A stretch of DNA of 64,000 nucleotides. Source: Firmicutes bacterium HGW-Firmicutes-2. Lineage in GTDB: Bacteria; Bacillota; Clostridia; Lachnospirales; Vallitaleaceae. Position numbers and translations under genes: made by a program. Every line of letters starts with the position of its first letter. Within the stretch, counting starts at the first letter, position 1. Below, in pieces: positions 55,127 to 63,074 of the stretch. The stretch lies in contig PGZV01000005.1 in assembly GCA_002841495.1 (NCBI GenBank), positions 370,865 to 434,864 on the forward strand, given 5' to 3'. The notes beneath the pieces were generated by a model. The model did no database searches. It worked only from the letters and a program-made list of their open reading frames with translations, and had not been told where the DNA came from.

Positions 55127-55852
55127 ATGAAAAATACTAATTTAGTGACATTAAATGAACCGGCTTCCTTTATTTCGGAAAGTTATAAAATACTTAGAAC
55201 AAATTTGAACTATCTAATAACAGATGAGCCCAATCAAGTAGTGTTGTTTACAAGTAGCACAAAGTTAGAAGGTAAATCAACGACAGTTGCCAATGTAGCT
55301 ATAACCTTTGCTCAAGAAGGAAAAAAGGTGCTTATTCTAGAGTGTGATTTGCGATGCCCCCAAATTTATAAGTTGATGAATATACAACGTTCACCAGGGA
55401 TCGCGGAGGTCTTAAATGATCGTTTTATGATCAGCGAAGTGATACAAAAAGTGTCAGGTGTAGATAATTTAGATATTATCACATCGGGTCAACGTCCTGT
55501 AACACCTTATGATTTTCAGGGATCAAACAAAATTGAAAGTATCATTCTTGATTTAAGATCAATATATGATATTATATTGATTGATGCACCACCACTGCTT
55601 AATGTTGCGGATACAATGGTACTGTCAAAATATGTTGACGGTATTGTTTTGATAGTTGCATTACATGATAGTAAAATAGAAGATGCTCTTAAATCAAAAA
55701 AAGAACTGGATAAAGTAAAAGATAAAGTATTGGGCGTTGTATTGACTAAGGATACAAAAAAGAAAAAACGTTATAGTTATGGTTATGAAAATGAAGCGAA
55801 ACGTATGTTGAGAAATAAGAAAAGGAAAAATAAACAATTAAAGAAGCTTTAA
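55127..55852 (+). CDS. BY-type tyrosine-protein kinase (CpsD/CapB/YveL family)
   Basis: A cytosolic 241-residue bacterial tyrosine kinase. It has Walker A KLEGKSTT (about 46-53), Walker A' VLILECDLRCP, Walker B IILIDAPPLL, and a C-terminal cluster RYSYGYENE with three tyrosines for autophosphorylation, followed by a Lys-rich tail. It acts with the modulator encoded just upstream to regulate polymer export. ATG 55127 has AAGGGA 8 bases upstream. No partner phosphatase (CpsB/Wzb) is present in the window. Confidence 0.9.
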   Translation: MKNTNLVTLNEPASFISESYKILRTNLNYLITDEPNQVVLFTSSTKLEGKSTTVANVAITFAQEGKKVLILECDLRCPQIYKLMNIQRSPGIAEVLNDRFMISEVIQKVSGVDNLDIITSGQRPVTPYDFQGSNKIESIILDLRSIYDIILIDAPPLLNVADTMVLSKYVDGIVLIVALHDSKIEDALKSKKELDKVKDKVLGVVLTKDTKKKKRYSYGYENEAKRMLRNKKRKNKQLKKL

Positions 55853-55894
55853 GATATTCGTTCCATTCTATATAATAAGGGGGTAAGATAAATA

Positions 55895-57061
55895 ATGAAA
55901 ATTACAATTGTTGGTATAGGCTATGTTGGTCTTTCTAATGCCATACTTTTAGCTCAACACAATGAGGTCATTGCACTAGATGTTGTTAAGGAAAAAGTTG
56001 AGATGATTAATAACAAAATATCTCCAATAGCAGATGTTGAAATCCAAAAATATCTGGCTACAAAGGAGCTAAATTTAACGGCTACAACGGATACATACAA
56101 ATCCTATAAAGATGCTGAATATGTGATTGTTTCAACGCCAACCAATTATGATCCGGATAAGAACTATTTTAATACAAGTACGGTTGAAGCGGTTATAGCC
56201 AGTGTTATATCTGTAAATCCAGATGCTATTATAGTTATTAAATCAACGGTGCCGGTTGGATATACAGAATCGATTAAGGAGAAGTTTGATTCAGATAACA
56301 TTATCTTCTCACCAGAGTTTTTGAGAGAAGGGAATGCACTTTATGACAACCTCTATCCATCTAGAATTGTTATAGGAGAGCAGTCAGAGAGAGCTAAGGT
56401 GTTTGGTGAGCTTTTAGGTCAAGGCGCAATAAAGGAGAATATTGATATTCTTTATACAGCGTCTACAGAAGCAGAGGCTATTAAGCTCTTTGCCAATACT
56501 TACCTTGCACTGAGAGTGGCATATTTTAATGAACTTGATTCGTATGCAGAAGTAAGGGGATTGAATGCAAGGCATATTATCGAGGGCGTTGGACTAGATC
56601 CGCGTATTGGTAGTCATTATAACAATCCTTCATTTGGTTATGGTGGTTATTGTTTACCGAAGGATACTAAGCAACTATTAGCGAACTATTCTGATGTGCC
56701 TCAGAATATCATGTCAGCTATTGTGGATGCAAATAGAACAAGAAAAGATCATATTGCGGATATGATTATCAAGAGACAGCCAAAGGTTGTTGGCATTTAT
56801 AGACTTACGATGAAGATGGATTCGGATAACTTTAGACAATCCGCAATACAAGGTGTTATGAAGCGAATTAAGGCAAAAGGTATAGAAGTTGTCGTATTCG
56901 AGCCAACACTTCAAGAAAATGAATTCTATAATTCAAGAGTAGTTAAAGATTTTGATGAGTTCAAACAGATTTCTGATGTTATTGTAGCAAATAGATTGTC
57001 GGAGGAGATTAAAGATGTTGTTGAAAAAGTATATACGAGAGATTTATTCAGTAGAGACTAA
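55895..57061 (+). CDS. ugd: UDP-glucose 6-dehydrogenase
   Basis: Ugd oxidises UDP-glucose to UDP-glucuronic acid with two NAD. The 388-residue compact form resembles Has[16 protein letters not shown] (7-21), [49 protein letters not shown] and the catalytic C253 in [14 protein letters not shown] are intact. AAGGGGG precedes the ATG. It feeds the UDP-GlcA 4-epimerase at 39122 and so supplies GlcA or GalA to the polymer. Confidence 0.94.
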   Translation: MKITIVGIGYVGLSNAILLAQHNEVIALDVVKEKVEMINNKISPIADVEIQKYLATKELNLTATTDTYKSYKDAEYVIVSTPTNYDPDKNYFNTSTVEAVIASVISVNPDAIIVIKSTVPVGYTESIKEKFDSDNIIFSPEFLREGNALYDNLYPSRIVIGEQSERAKVFGELLGQGAIKENIDILYTASTEAEAIKLFANTYLALRVAYFNELDSYAEVRGLNARHIIEGVGLDPRIGSHYNNPSFGYGGYCLPKDTKQLLANYSDVPQNIMSAIVDANRTRKDHIADMIIKRQPKVVGIYRLTMKMDSDNFRQSAIQGVMKRIKAKGIEVVVFEPTLQENEFYNSRVVKDFDEFKQISDVIVANRLSEEIKDVVEKVYTRDLFSRD

Positions 57062-57115
57062 AGCATTTCATTTACGGAGAATCTATTAAGGACAATTTTA
57101 ATCGAGTACATGCTA

Positions 57116-57144
57116 TTGTTACATGATGACTTTTACATTATAAT
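57116..57144 (+). promoter_or_regulatory. Promoter of the B2-like / polyol-phosphate operon
   Basis: TTGTTA (57116-57121), 17-bp spacer, perfect TATAAT (57139-57144), about 90 bases before the first gene. It marks the last six genes of the locus as a possible separate transcript. Confidence 0.65.
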
Positions 57145-57234
57145 AGAGTATGCATTATGATTCTATAAGCCTGAATCTTGTAATGAAATACAGGTGGTTT
57201 CAAGAAGTATGGAAGAAAGATACAGGTATTGTAT

Positions 57235-57681
57235 ATGATTAGATTCAAGAGATTAATGTTATATTTTATTGTTACTGTCTTGTCGGGTGTTAGCAATATT
57301 GCTATTAAACTTGTGCCATTTAAGACGCTCATTCGTCTTATGACAAATGAAGTTGAAGTGAAGGCTGAAGTCTTAACAAAAAAGCAAGCTTATCGGTTAG
57401 AATCTGTTGTATTAGTGCTAAATCGCATTCATAACCATGTTTTTTGGCGTGTAAAATGTTATGAACAGGCTTTGGTAGCCTTATTTTTTGCTAGATTGCT
57501 CGGTGCTGATATGATGATATACTTTGGTGTTATGAAAGGTGAGCAGGGTGAACTTTTGGCTCATACATGGACACAATCCGGAGGTATGTATATAACTGGA
57601 GGCGATAATGCCCATGAATTTTCAGTTGTCTACAACAGAGGCTATAGAAAAAAAGGATTGTATGTGAATAAAAATAGGTAG
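57235..57681 (+). CDS. Lasso-peptide-B2-like protein (Transglut_core3 cysteine protease fold)
   Basis: A 148-residue protein matching the lasso peptide biosynthesis B2 family. A hydrophobic N-terminus ending in LVPFKTLIRLM (about 24-34) is followed by the core RVKCYEQALVALFFARLLG with C75, LLAHTWTQ with H110 and GGDNAHEFSVV with D124. The Cys-His-Asp triad is complete. In lasso systems B2 cuts the leader from the precursor, but no cyclase (asparagine-synthetase-like), PqqD-like B1 or clear precursor is nearby. Here it heads an operon of polyol-phosphate genes, so another peptide or cell-wall substrate is likely. ATG 57235 has AGGT 8 bases upstream. Confidence 0.78.
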   Translation: MIRFKRLMLYFIVTVLSGVSNIAIKLVPFKTLIRLMTNEVEVKAEVLTKKQAYRLESVVLVLNRIHNHVFWRVKCYEQALVALFFARLLGADMMIYFGVMKGEQGELLAHTWTQSGGMYITGGDNAHEFSVVYNRGYRKKGLYVNKNR

Positions 57682-57695
57682 GAACGGAGATTTTT

Positions 57696-58454
57696 ATGAC
57701 AATATGTATTTTGCTTGCGGGTGGGAGTGGTACACGAACAGGTATCGATCGTCCCAAACAGTTCTTGGAGGTTCAAGGTAAACCGATTTTCTCCTATAGT
57801 CTAGAAACCTTGGAATCAATGGAAGAGATAGATTATATTATTATTGTGGTGCTTGAGACTTGGAAAGACTATGTAGAAGAATGGATTCATAAGTTAGGGT
57901 ATAATAAAAGCAAATACATTGTGCATGGTGGAAAATCCAGACAGCACTCCATCTACAACGGCCTTATTAAAGCACGGGAATTTATGAAAGACGATGATAT
58001 TGTCATGGTTCATGATGCAGCAAGACCGCTTCTTAATCGGGATGTGGTTAGAACGGCGATTACAATGGCTGAAAAAACAGGTGCCGCCTTGCCGGTTGTA
58101 AAGGAAAATGATGCTTTATATATGAGCAAAGATGACATAAATGTGGAACAAAACTTGTCAAAAACCGGTTTATATAGAGGGCAGACACCGGTTTGTGTTC
58201 GATTTGGTGATTATTATAATCTACACACATCCGCCAAAGACGAGGACTTAACTAGAGCAACAGGTAGCTGTACCTTATTGTTTCAAAACAATATCAAAGT
58301 AGCCATGGTGGATGGCGATGAAATGACTTTTAAGGTCACATCGAAAAAAGATGTAATCATGTTTACAGGGTATTTGAAAATTAAAGAGAAGACAATATGT
58401 ACGAAAACTGGAGAGATGAAGAACAGGCAACATTTTGAGTTAGAGAGAGATTGA
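57696..58454 (+). CDS. IspD/TarI-like cytidylyltransferase 1
   Basis: This 252-residue enzyme of the IspD family transfers CMP to a polyol phosphate. LLAGGSGTRTGIDRPKQFLE (7-26), HGGKSRQHSIYNGL and VHDAARPLL (about 104-112) are the key motifs. IspD uses methylerythritol phosphate and TarI uses ribitol-5-phosphate; the location beside a TagF-like transferase favours a TarI-type role for a surface polymer. There is no TarJ reductase beside it. The C-terminal ~20 residues are an extension beyond the usual length. GGAACGGAG precedes the ATG. Confidence 0.85.
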   Translation: MTICILLAGGSGTRTGIDRPKQFLEVQGKPIFSYSLETLESMEEIDYIIIVVLETWKDYVEEWIHKLGYNKSKYIVHGGKSRQHSIYNGLIKAREFMKDDDIVMVHDAARPLLNRDVVRTAITMAEKTGAALPVVKENDALYMSKDDINVEQNLSKTGLYRGQTPVCVRFGDYYNLHTSAKDEDLTRATGSCTLLFQNNIKVAMVDGDEMTFKVTSKKDVIMFTGYLKIKEKTICTKTGEMKNRQHFELERD

Positions 58455-58539
58455 TAAGCCTACTATAGTTAGATAAAAAATTGACTGAAAAGGGATAATA
58501 AAGATAAATTGAGAGATGGGATATGTGGAGGATAAGTTT

Positions 58540-59244
58540 ATGAACATTGCAATTATTTTTGCTGGTGGTAAAGGTGTAAGAATGGAAAATACTGAAAGGC
58601 CAAAGCAATTCATAGAAGTTGAGGGTAAGGAAGTCATCATCCATACTCTGTTGTGTTTTGAAGGTCATAATGAAATTGACGGTATAGCCGTTGTTTGCTT
58701 GGATGAATGGCAAGAACATTTACGTGGCCTAGTTCAAAAGGAAGGTATCACAAAAGTGAAGTGGATTGTTTCGGGTGGTGAGACCGGGCAAGAATCCATA
58801 TACGAAGGTCTAAAAGCCATTTATGCTGATTGTGAGAAACCTGAAGATACAGTGGTACTACTTAGTGATGGTGTCAGACCCTATGTTAGAGAAGATATTA
58901 TTACAAAGAATATATCATGTGTAAGAACCTATGGCGCTTCAGTAACTGTGGCCTATGTACCCGAAAGCATAGTAGAAACAGATGATAAGGGTATGATTAA
59001 TCGTTTGCCGGATAGAAGCAGATGCATGTTCGCAAAAGCGCCACAAGGATTTATACTTGAATTGTTGATACAGGCACATAAACAAGCAATAGCAGATAAA
59101 ATGACTACATTTATCAATTCAGCTGAACTTATGAATCACTACGGACATCCATTGCACGTGGTGGTAGATACTGTCGACAATATAAAAATTACGACTCAAT
59201 TAGATTTACATACCTTTGGTTCCATAATCAACAGAGAAAATTAG
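58540..59244 (+). CDS. IspD/TarI-like cytidylyltransferase 2
   Basis: A second, divergent 234-residue IspD/TarI-type enzyme directly after the first. FAGGKGVRMENTERPKQFIE (7-26) and SGGETGQESIYEGLKAI match the family, but the motif usually HDAxRP reads LSDGVRPYV, a change near the metal/substrate site. The two copies are only moderately alike, so they probably activate different alcohol phosphates or one has a new role. ATG 58540 has GGAGG 8 bases upstream; the earlier in-frame ATG at 58516 precedes that site. Confidence 0.8.
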   Translation: MNIAIIFAGGKGVRMENTERPKQFIEVEGKEVIIHTLLCFEGHNEIDGIAVVCLDEWQEHLRGLVQKEGITKVKWIVSGGETGQESIYEGLKAIYADCEKPEDTVVLLSDGVRPYVREDIITKNISCVRTYGASVTVAYVPESIVETDDKGMINRLPDRSRCMFAKAPQGFILELLIQAHKQAIADKMTTFINSAELMNHYGHPLHVVVDTVDNIKITTQLDLHTFGSIINREN

Positions 59245-59315
59245 ACATAACCGTGGGTAATGACATACAATAACTGAAACCTTGATAACTATATTATAGC
59301 AATGGGGGTCAAAAT

Positions 59316-60065
59316 ATGAGAAAGTTTAATAAAAAAATATCGCCATCTATTATGTGTGGAGATTGGTTAAATGTAGAAAAAATGATATATCAACTGGAAG
59401 CAGCTAGAGCTGATTGGATTCATGTTGATATTATGGATGGACATTATGTACCTAATATTACTTTTGGGATAGATATGGTTAATCAAATCAGGAAAATGGT
59501 AGACATACCTCTTGATGTCCACATGATGGTTTATCATCCGGAAAAGTTCATTGATCGGTTTGATTTGGACCAAAGAGATATCATAACGGTGCACTATGAA
59601 GAGATTGAGAATTTGGAACAAGTGATTGCCCATCTGAAACGTAAAAAAGTTAAGATTGGAATCGCTTTAAAGCCTGAAACGGACATATCTGTTTTGACAC
59701 CATACCTTGACGATATGTATATGGTTTTATTGATGATGAACAAGCCAGGGTCTTATGGCAGGCCCATGGATTCTGGAATGATAGATAAGATTCGTGTTAC
59801 AAAAGCAACGATAGATGGAAGTGGGAAAAGAATACTGATCGAAGTTGATGGAAGTGTAAGTTATGCCCTAGCAGGTGAAATGAGTAATGCCGGTGCAGAT
59901 ATTTTTGTTGCCGGGACGTCATCGATTTTTGATAAAACCATGGATTTGAGGTCTGGTGTACAGAAGCTCAGGGGTATCGTTAATCATATTAGAACCGACC
60001 AAAATCCGCAAAAGCTAACAGCTTCTATAGATAAAAATGATTTAATCAAGTATACTGTATCATGA
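59316..60065 (+). CDS. Ribulose-phosphate 3-epimerase family protein
   Basis: A 249-residue TIM-barrel enzyme of the Rpe family, which interconverts ribulose-5-phosphate and xylulose-5-phosphate. The N-terminal KISPSIMCGDW, the metal-site HVDIMDGHYVPNITFG (about 36-51), DVHMMVYHPEKFID and a C-terminal EVDGSVSYALAGEMSNAGAD carry the conserved His/Asp ligands. DWLN/MNKPGSYGRPMDSG differs from housekeeping Rpe, so it may act on another ketose phosphate such as allulose-6-phosphate. It lies between a TarI-like and a TagF-like gene and probably makes the phosphosugar they use. GGGGGT precedes the ATG. Confidence 0.82.
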   Translation: MRKFNKKISPSIMCGDWLNVEKMIYQLEAARADWIHVDIMDGHYVPNITFGIDMVNQIRKMVDIPLDVHMMVYHPEKFIDRFDLDQRDIITVHYEEIENLEQVIAHLKRKKVKIGIALKPETDISVLTPYLDDMYMVLLMMNKPGSYGRPMDSGMIDKIRVTKATIDGSGKRILIEVDGSVSYALAGEMSNAGADIFVAGTSSIFDKTMDLRSGVQKLRGIVNHIRTDQNPQKLTASIDKNDLIKYTVS

Positions 60066-60147
60066 CACTTTAACCAATTTGACAACTAAGAAGAACTTTT
60101 CAATGTAAAAAAGAGAATATTAATCAATGGTGAATAGGAGTTACTAA

Positions 60148-61347
60148 ATGTTTAAAATAAAGAAGTGGCTAAAAAAAATACCTTTCGTTGTAAGTGTGGT
60201 ATCCAAAGTATATGATTTTTATAGAAAGGTCTATATGTTCTTATGTAACAAGTTCAGAAGCGTTGATGAAAATAAAGCGGTTTTTATTAGCTTTAACGGT
60301 TTGTCCTATTCGGATAACCCAAAAGCAATATCTGAAAAACTACATGAGATGAAACCGCAGATGGAAATTGTCTGGCTATTTCTTAACCCGGAAGAAAAAA
60401 TACAACTTGTACCGGACTATGTTAGATGTGTACAAGCAGATACTTTTAGTGCACTAAAGGAGTTGGCTACATCCAAGTACTGGATAGATAATTTTTGCAA
60501 GCCTCTATATACTTACAAAGGCAAGAATCAAATTTACGTTCAGACATGGCATGGGGATCGTGGCTTTAAAAAGGTTTTATACAGTTCGACTTTTTTGCCA
60601 AAAAAATTTCGTATCCTTGAAAAAGATATATGTGATGTCATGATTTCAGGTTCGGATTTCGGAAAAAGCGTCCACGAAACCGCTTTTAGATTTGAAGGGG
60701 TTACCCTTAACAATGGCACTCCAAGAAATGATATGTTGGTAAGAAATGACCCTGAGCAGAAAAAAAATATTGACAAAAAAGTAAGAAAGTTGCTAGGAAT
60801 TGAAGCAGAGACCAAGATATTTTTATATGCCCCTACTTTAAGACGTGAGGCTTCAGAGAGTGGTGGTAAACAAGCCAGTGATGGTATTGATTTGATAAAA
60901 ATATTAGAAGTACTTGAAGATAAATTTAAGGAAAAATGGTGCTGCGTGGTCCGGGCCCATAGTGCTGTTGGTGGCATTCAAGGTATTCCGGAAGACTACC
61001 ATAAAATAAAAAACGGTAATCTAGTAGAAGATATGAATGATTTGTTGTTCATAACAGATTTTTTAATTACGGATTATTCATCTAGTGCAGGGGATTTTGC
61101 TTTATTAAATAAGCCAATAATTTTATTTCAGTCAGACAGAGCGGCATATATTGATCGAGATCGAACTTTTTATTTCGACATCGATGTAACCCCTTTTATA
61201 ATTGTTGAGAATAATGATCAATTAATCCAAGAACTTGAAAAAATAGAGATGTCTATGATTCCTGAAAATTGTAAAGCGATTCTTGATTTCTATGATACTA
61301 ATGAGACGGGTAATTCTTCGGAGAAGATTATTGAATATATTATGTAG
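60148..61347 (+). CDS. CDP-glycerol/ribitol glycerophosphotransferase family protein (TagF/TarL-like)
   Basis: A 399-residue peripheral membrane enzyme of the Glyphos_transf family, which moves a polyol phosphate from its CDP form to a growing chain. QTWHGDRGFKKV (catalytic His), SGSDFGKSVHETAF, LYAPTLRREAS, RAHSAVGG and ITDYSSSAGDFALLNKP are the expected motifs. A basic N-terminal amphipathic stretch (about 1-30) could bind the membrane. With the two CDP-forming enzymes upstream it implies a phosphodiester-linked residue or a teichoic-acid-like chain. TAGGAG precedes the ATG. Confidence 0.87.
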   Translation: MFKIKKWLKKIPFVVSVVSKVYDFYRKVYMFLCNKFRSVDENKAVFISFNGLSYSDNPKAISEKLHEMKPQMEIVWLFLNPEEKIQLVPDYVRCVQADTFSALKELATSKYWIDNFCKPLYTYKGKNQIYVQTWHGDRGFKKVLYSSTFLPKKFRILEKDICDVMISGSDFGKSVHETAFRFEGVTLNNGTPRNDMLVRNDPEQKKNIDKKVRKLLGIEAETKIFLYAPTLRREASESGGKQASDGIDLIKILEVLEDKFKEKWCCVVRAHSAVGGIQGIPEDYHKIKNGNLVEDMNDLLFITDFLITDYSSSAGDFALLNKPIILFQSDRAAYIDRDRTFYFDIDVTPFIIVENNDQLIQELEKIEMSMIPENCKAILDFYDTNETGNSSEKIIEYIM

Positions 61348-61445
61348 TTGATTTGAGAAAAGTAGATATAAAAGCAGATTGATTTGAGAGGATTTCTAGA
61401 ATAGGGACAAAATAGTAATGGATATACTTTATGGGGAGACTGAAA

Positions 61446-62636
61446 ATGCAATATAAGATGTATTATGATTTCTTGAAGCGAGACGCTATGAATAAAAAAT
61501 TATTTGATGAGGATTATGATTTTTTTGCCAACCATAATCTAATGCTTTTTGCCTACTGGAAAGAATACATAAATGGTTCAGACGATGCTACGTTTTTTAA
61601 GAGAAAGCTATTTATGTATAAGATTGAATACAGTAAAACGCTTGAAAATATATGTGAACTTGGAAGTGTGCTTGAAGATAAAGGCATTAATTATTTAATA
61701 TTGAAAGGTATTGTTATAGCAGAAACTTACCCTGAATCCTTTACCCGTAGCATGGGCGATTATGATATTCTTGTACATGCTGAGGATTTTGACAAAGCAA
61801 AAGAAGTGTTACTTGAGGCTAGTTATGAAACAGACCCTGAAATGAACACATATAAAGATGCTACTTTTTTTCGCAAGAATTCTTTAAATGTGGAATTACA
61901 TCATGCTATTTTGAACTCGGAAAGAGAACCTTACGCTGATGAGTTTACTCAAAGACTATGGTGCAATCCGATAAAGCTTGAGACTCCAAAAGGATATATT
62001 ATGGTGCCTGAAGCAGAGGTTCATTTTACATATATTGTGTTACATATGATGAAGCATTTAAAAGGAGCTGGATTTGGATTAAGATTTTTATTAGATTTCA
62101 AGTATTTTTCAGAATTCCATAATATTGATCATAATAAACAATTAATTGTTTTTGAGAAAATTGGATATGGTGAATTTTATCGTTCCATCACAACACTATG
62201 TCATTGCTATTTGGGAATGAACATAGGCCATGTTTCATGGCTTTATGAGCCTGAAGCAACAGTCATTCAGATTCTTGCTGAATACATAGCAGAAGGTGGT
62301 TCTTTTGGCAATGGTTCTGAACGAATGCGGATTGCAAATGAGTATGATAAATACAAAGATACTTTTAAAGAGAAAAGTAAACTAAGTATTTTCATAGAAT
62401 TGTTATTTCCACCAGCAAGTGTTATGATAGAAAACTATACTTATGTTGAGAAGCATCGATTGTTGCTACCAATTGCTTGGATTCAACGTTTGGTACAAAA
62501 GAGCTTTAGTACGAATAAAGGTATGAAAGAAAAGTTTTTTCTTTTTAATCAAGACGAAGAATTTGTTTCTAAAAAAGAGTATATGATGTGTGCCCTAAAA
62601 TTAAAAAACCATAAAGACTATAAAGACAACGAGTAG
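61446..62636 (+). CDS. NTP_transf_5 (nucleotidyltransferase-fold) protein
   Basis: A 396-residue protein with the NTP_transf_5 pattern: YLILKGIVIAETYPE (about 89-103), SMGDYDILVHAEDF with the two metal aspartates (about 108-121), and NVELHHAILNSE. The C-terminal half is helical and unassigned. Such proteins occur in lasso-peptide clusters of Firmicutes and in surface-glycan loci; the substrate is not known. ATG 61446 has GGGGAG 7 bases upstream and is preferred over ATG 61431, which lies before that site. Last gene of the locus. Confidence 0.75.
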   Translation: MQYKMYYDFLKRDAMNKKLFDEDYDFFANHNLMLFAYWKEYINGSDDATFFKRKLFMYKIEYSKTLENICELGSVLEDKGINYLILKGIVIAETYPESFTRSMGDYDILVHAEDFDKAKEVLLEASYETDPEMNTYKDATFFRKNSLNVELHHAILNSEREPYADEFTQRLWCNPIKLETPKGYIMVPEAEVHFTYIVLHMMKHLKGAGFGLRFLLDFKYFSEFHNIDHNKQLIVFEKIGYGEFYRSITTLCHCYLGMNIGHVSWLYEPEATVIQILAEYIAEGGSFGNGSERMRIANEYDKYKDTFKEKSKLSIFIELLFPPASVMIENYTYVEKHRLLLPIAWIQRLVQKSFSTNKGMKEKFFLFNQDEEFVSKKEYMMCALKLKNHKDYKDNE

Positions 62637-62864
62637 GCAATATAATATATTAAATTATATTATATTGATAAATTTAAACCTTAATAGGGTCTTAAGTCCC
62701 AATGATTAAACACTAATACCTATTTACCATAGATACTATAGATGATACCATGTAATCAGTAGTTAATCTTTATTCGATTATATTCAGACAAAAAGAATAG
62801 ACAGACATATACGGATGAATCAATAAAGACATAGGAACTTGTGTTTATATGTAATACTTCATAC
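62637..62864. other. AT-rich region at the end of the polysaccharide locus
   Basis: No gene. An AT-only inverted repeat CAATATAATATA/TATATTATATTG (62638-62649 and 62656-62667, 6-base loop) directly follows the last stop codon; it may act as a weak terminator but has no T-run. The rest is the promoter/leader region of the riboswitches, with no promoter clear enough to call. Confidence 0.45.
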
Positions 62865-62934
62865 TGATAATGGCAAACCAGTCGAAAGGCTGGGACGCAA
62901 AGCTAAAGGGCCTGTAAAATGGTAGCCAGTTTCC
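62865..62934 (+). ncRNA. c-di-GMP-I (GEMM) riboswitch, first of two
   Basis: The conserved core is complete in order: GGCAAACC (62872-62879), the P2 hairpin CCAGTC-GAAA-GGCTGG with its GNRA loop (62878-62893), GGGACGCAAAGC, AAAGGGCC as tetraloop receptor side, and GGTAGCC (62921-62927). This is the c-di-GMP-I pattern known from Vc2. Downstream, GTTTCC-AAA-GGGAAG followed by seven T (62929-62950) forms a short terminator-like platform. Confidence 0.9.
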
Positions 62935-62950
62935 AAAGGGAAGTTTTTTT
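62929..62950 (+). terminator. Terminator-like expression platform of riboswitch 1
   Basis: TTTCC (62930-62934) pairs with GGGAA (62938-62942) through one G-U pair, and a run of seven T follows (62944-62950). The stem is short, so termination is probably partial. It overlaps the 3' side of the aptamer closing region, as needed for switching. Confidence 0.5.
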
Positions 62951-62992
62951 ATTGAAAAAACTATATGAGTAGAAGAATACAAAAACACTCCA

Positions 62993-63060
62993 ATGTAAAG
63001 GCAAACCAGTCGAAAGGCTGGGACGCAAAACTAAAGGGCCTTAAAAGGTAGCCAGTTTCC
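62993..63060 (+). ncRNA. c-di-GMP-I (GEMM) riboswitch, second of two
   Basis: Near-identical to the first: GGCAAACC (63000-63007), CCAGTC-GAAA-GGCTGG (63006-63021), GGGACGCAAAAC (one core base differs, G to A), AAAGGGCC and GGTAGCC (63047-63053). After it, GTTTCC (63055-63060) can pair with GGGAAC (63068-63073), which covers part of the Shine-Dalgarno AGGAGGG (63064-63070) of the next gene. The platform is therefore probably translational. Confidence 0.9.
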
Positions 63061-63073
63061 ATCAGGAGGGAAC
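63055..63073 (+). promoter_or_regulatory. Shine-Dalgarno sequestering hairpin of riboswitch 2
   Basis: GTTTCC/GGGAAC, a 6-bp stem with one G-U pair and a 7-base loop. The ribosome binding site AGGAGGG lies half in the loop and half in the stem. Confidence 0.5.
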
Positions 63074-63074
63074 C

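Noticed and set aside
57150..57242. 30-codon frame ending in DTGIVYD as a possible lasso precursor for the B2-like protein
   Set aside because: Its ATG falls at the expected transcription start with no ribosome binding site, it overlaps the B2-like start, and the Thr/Gly spacing does not fit a lasso core.
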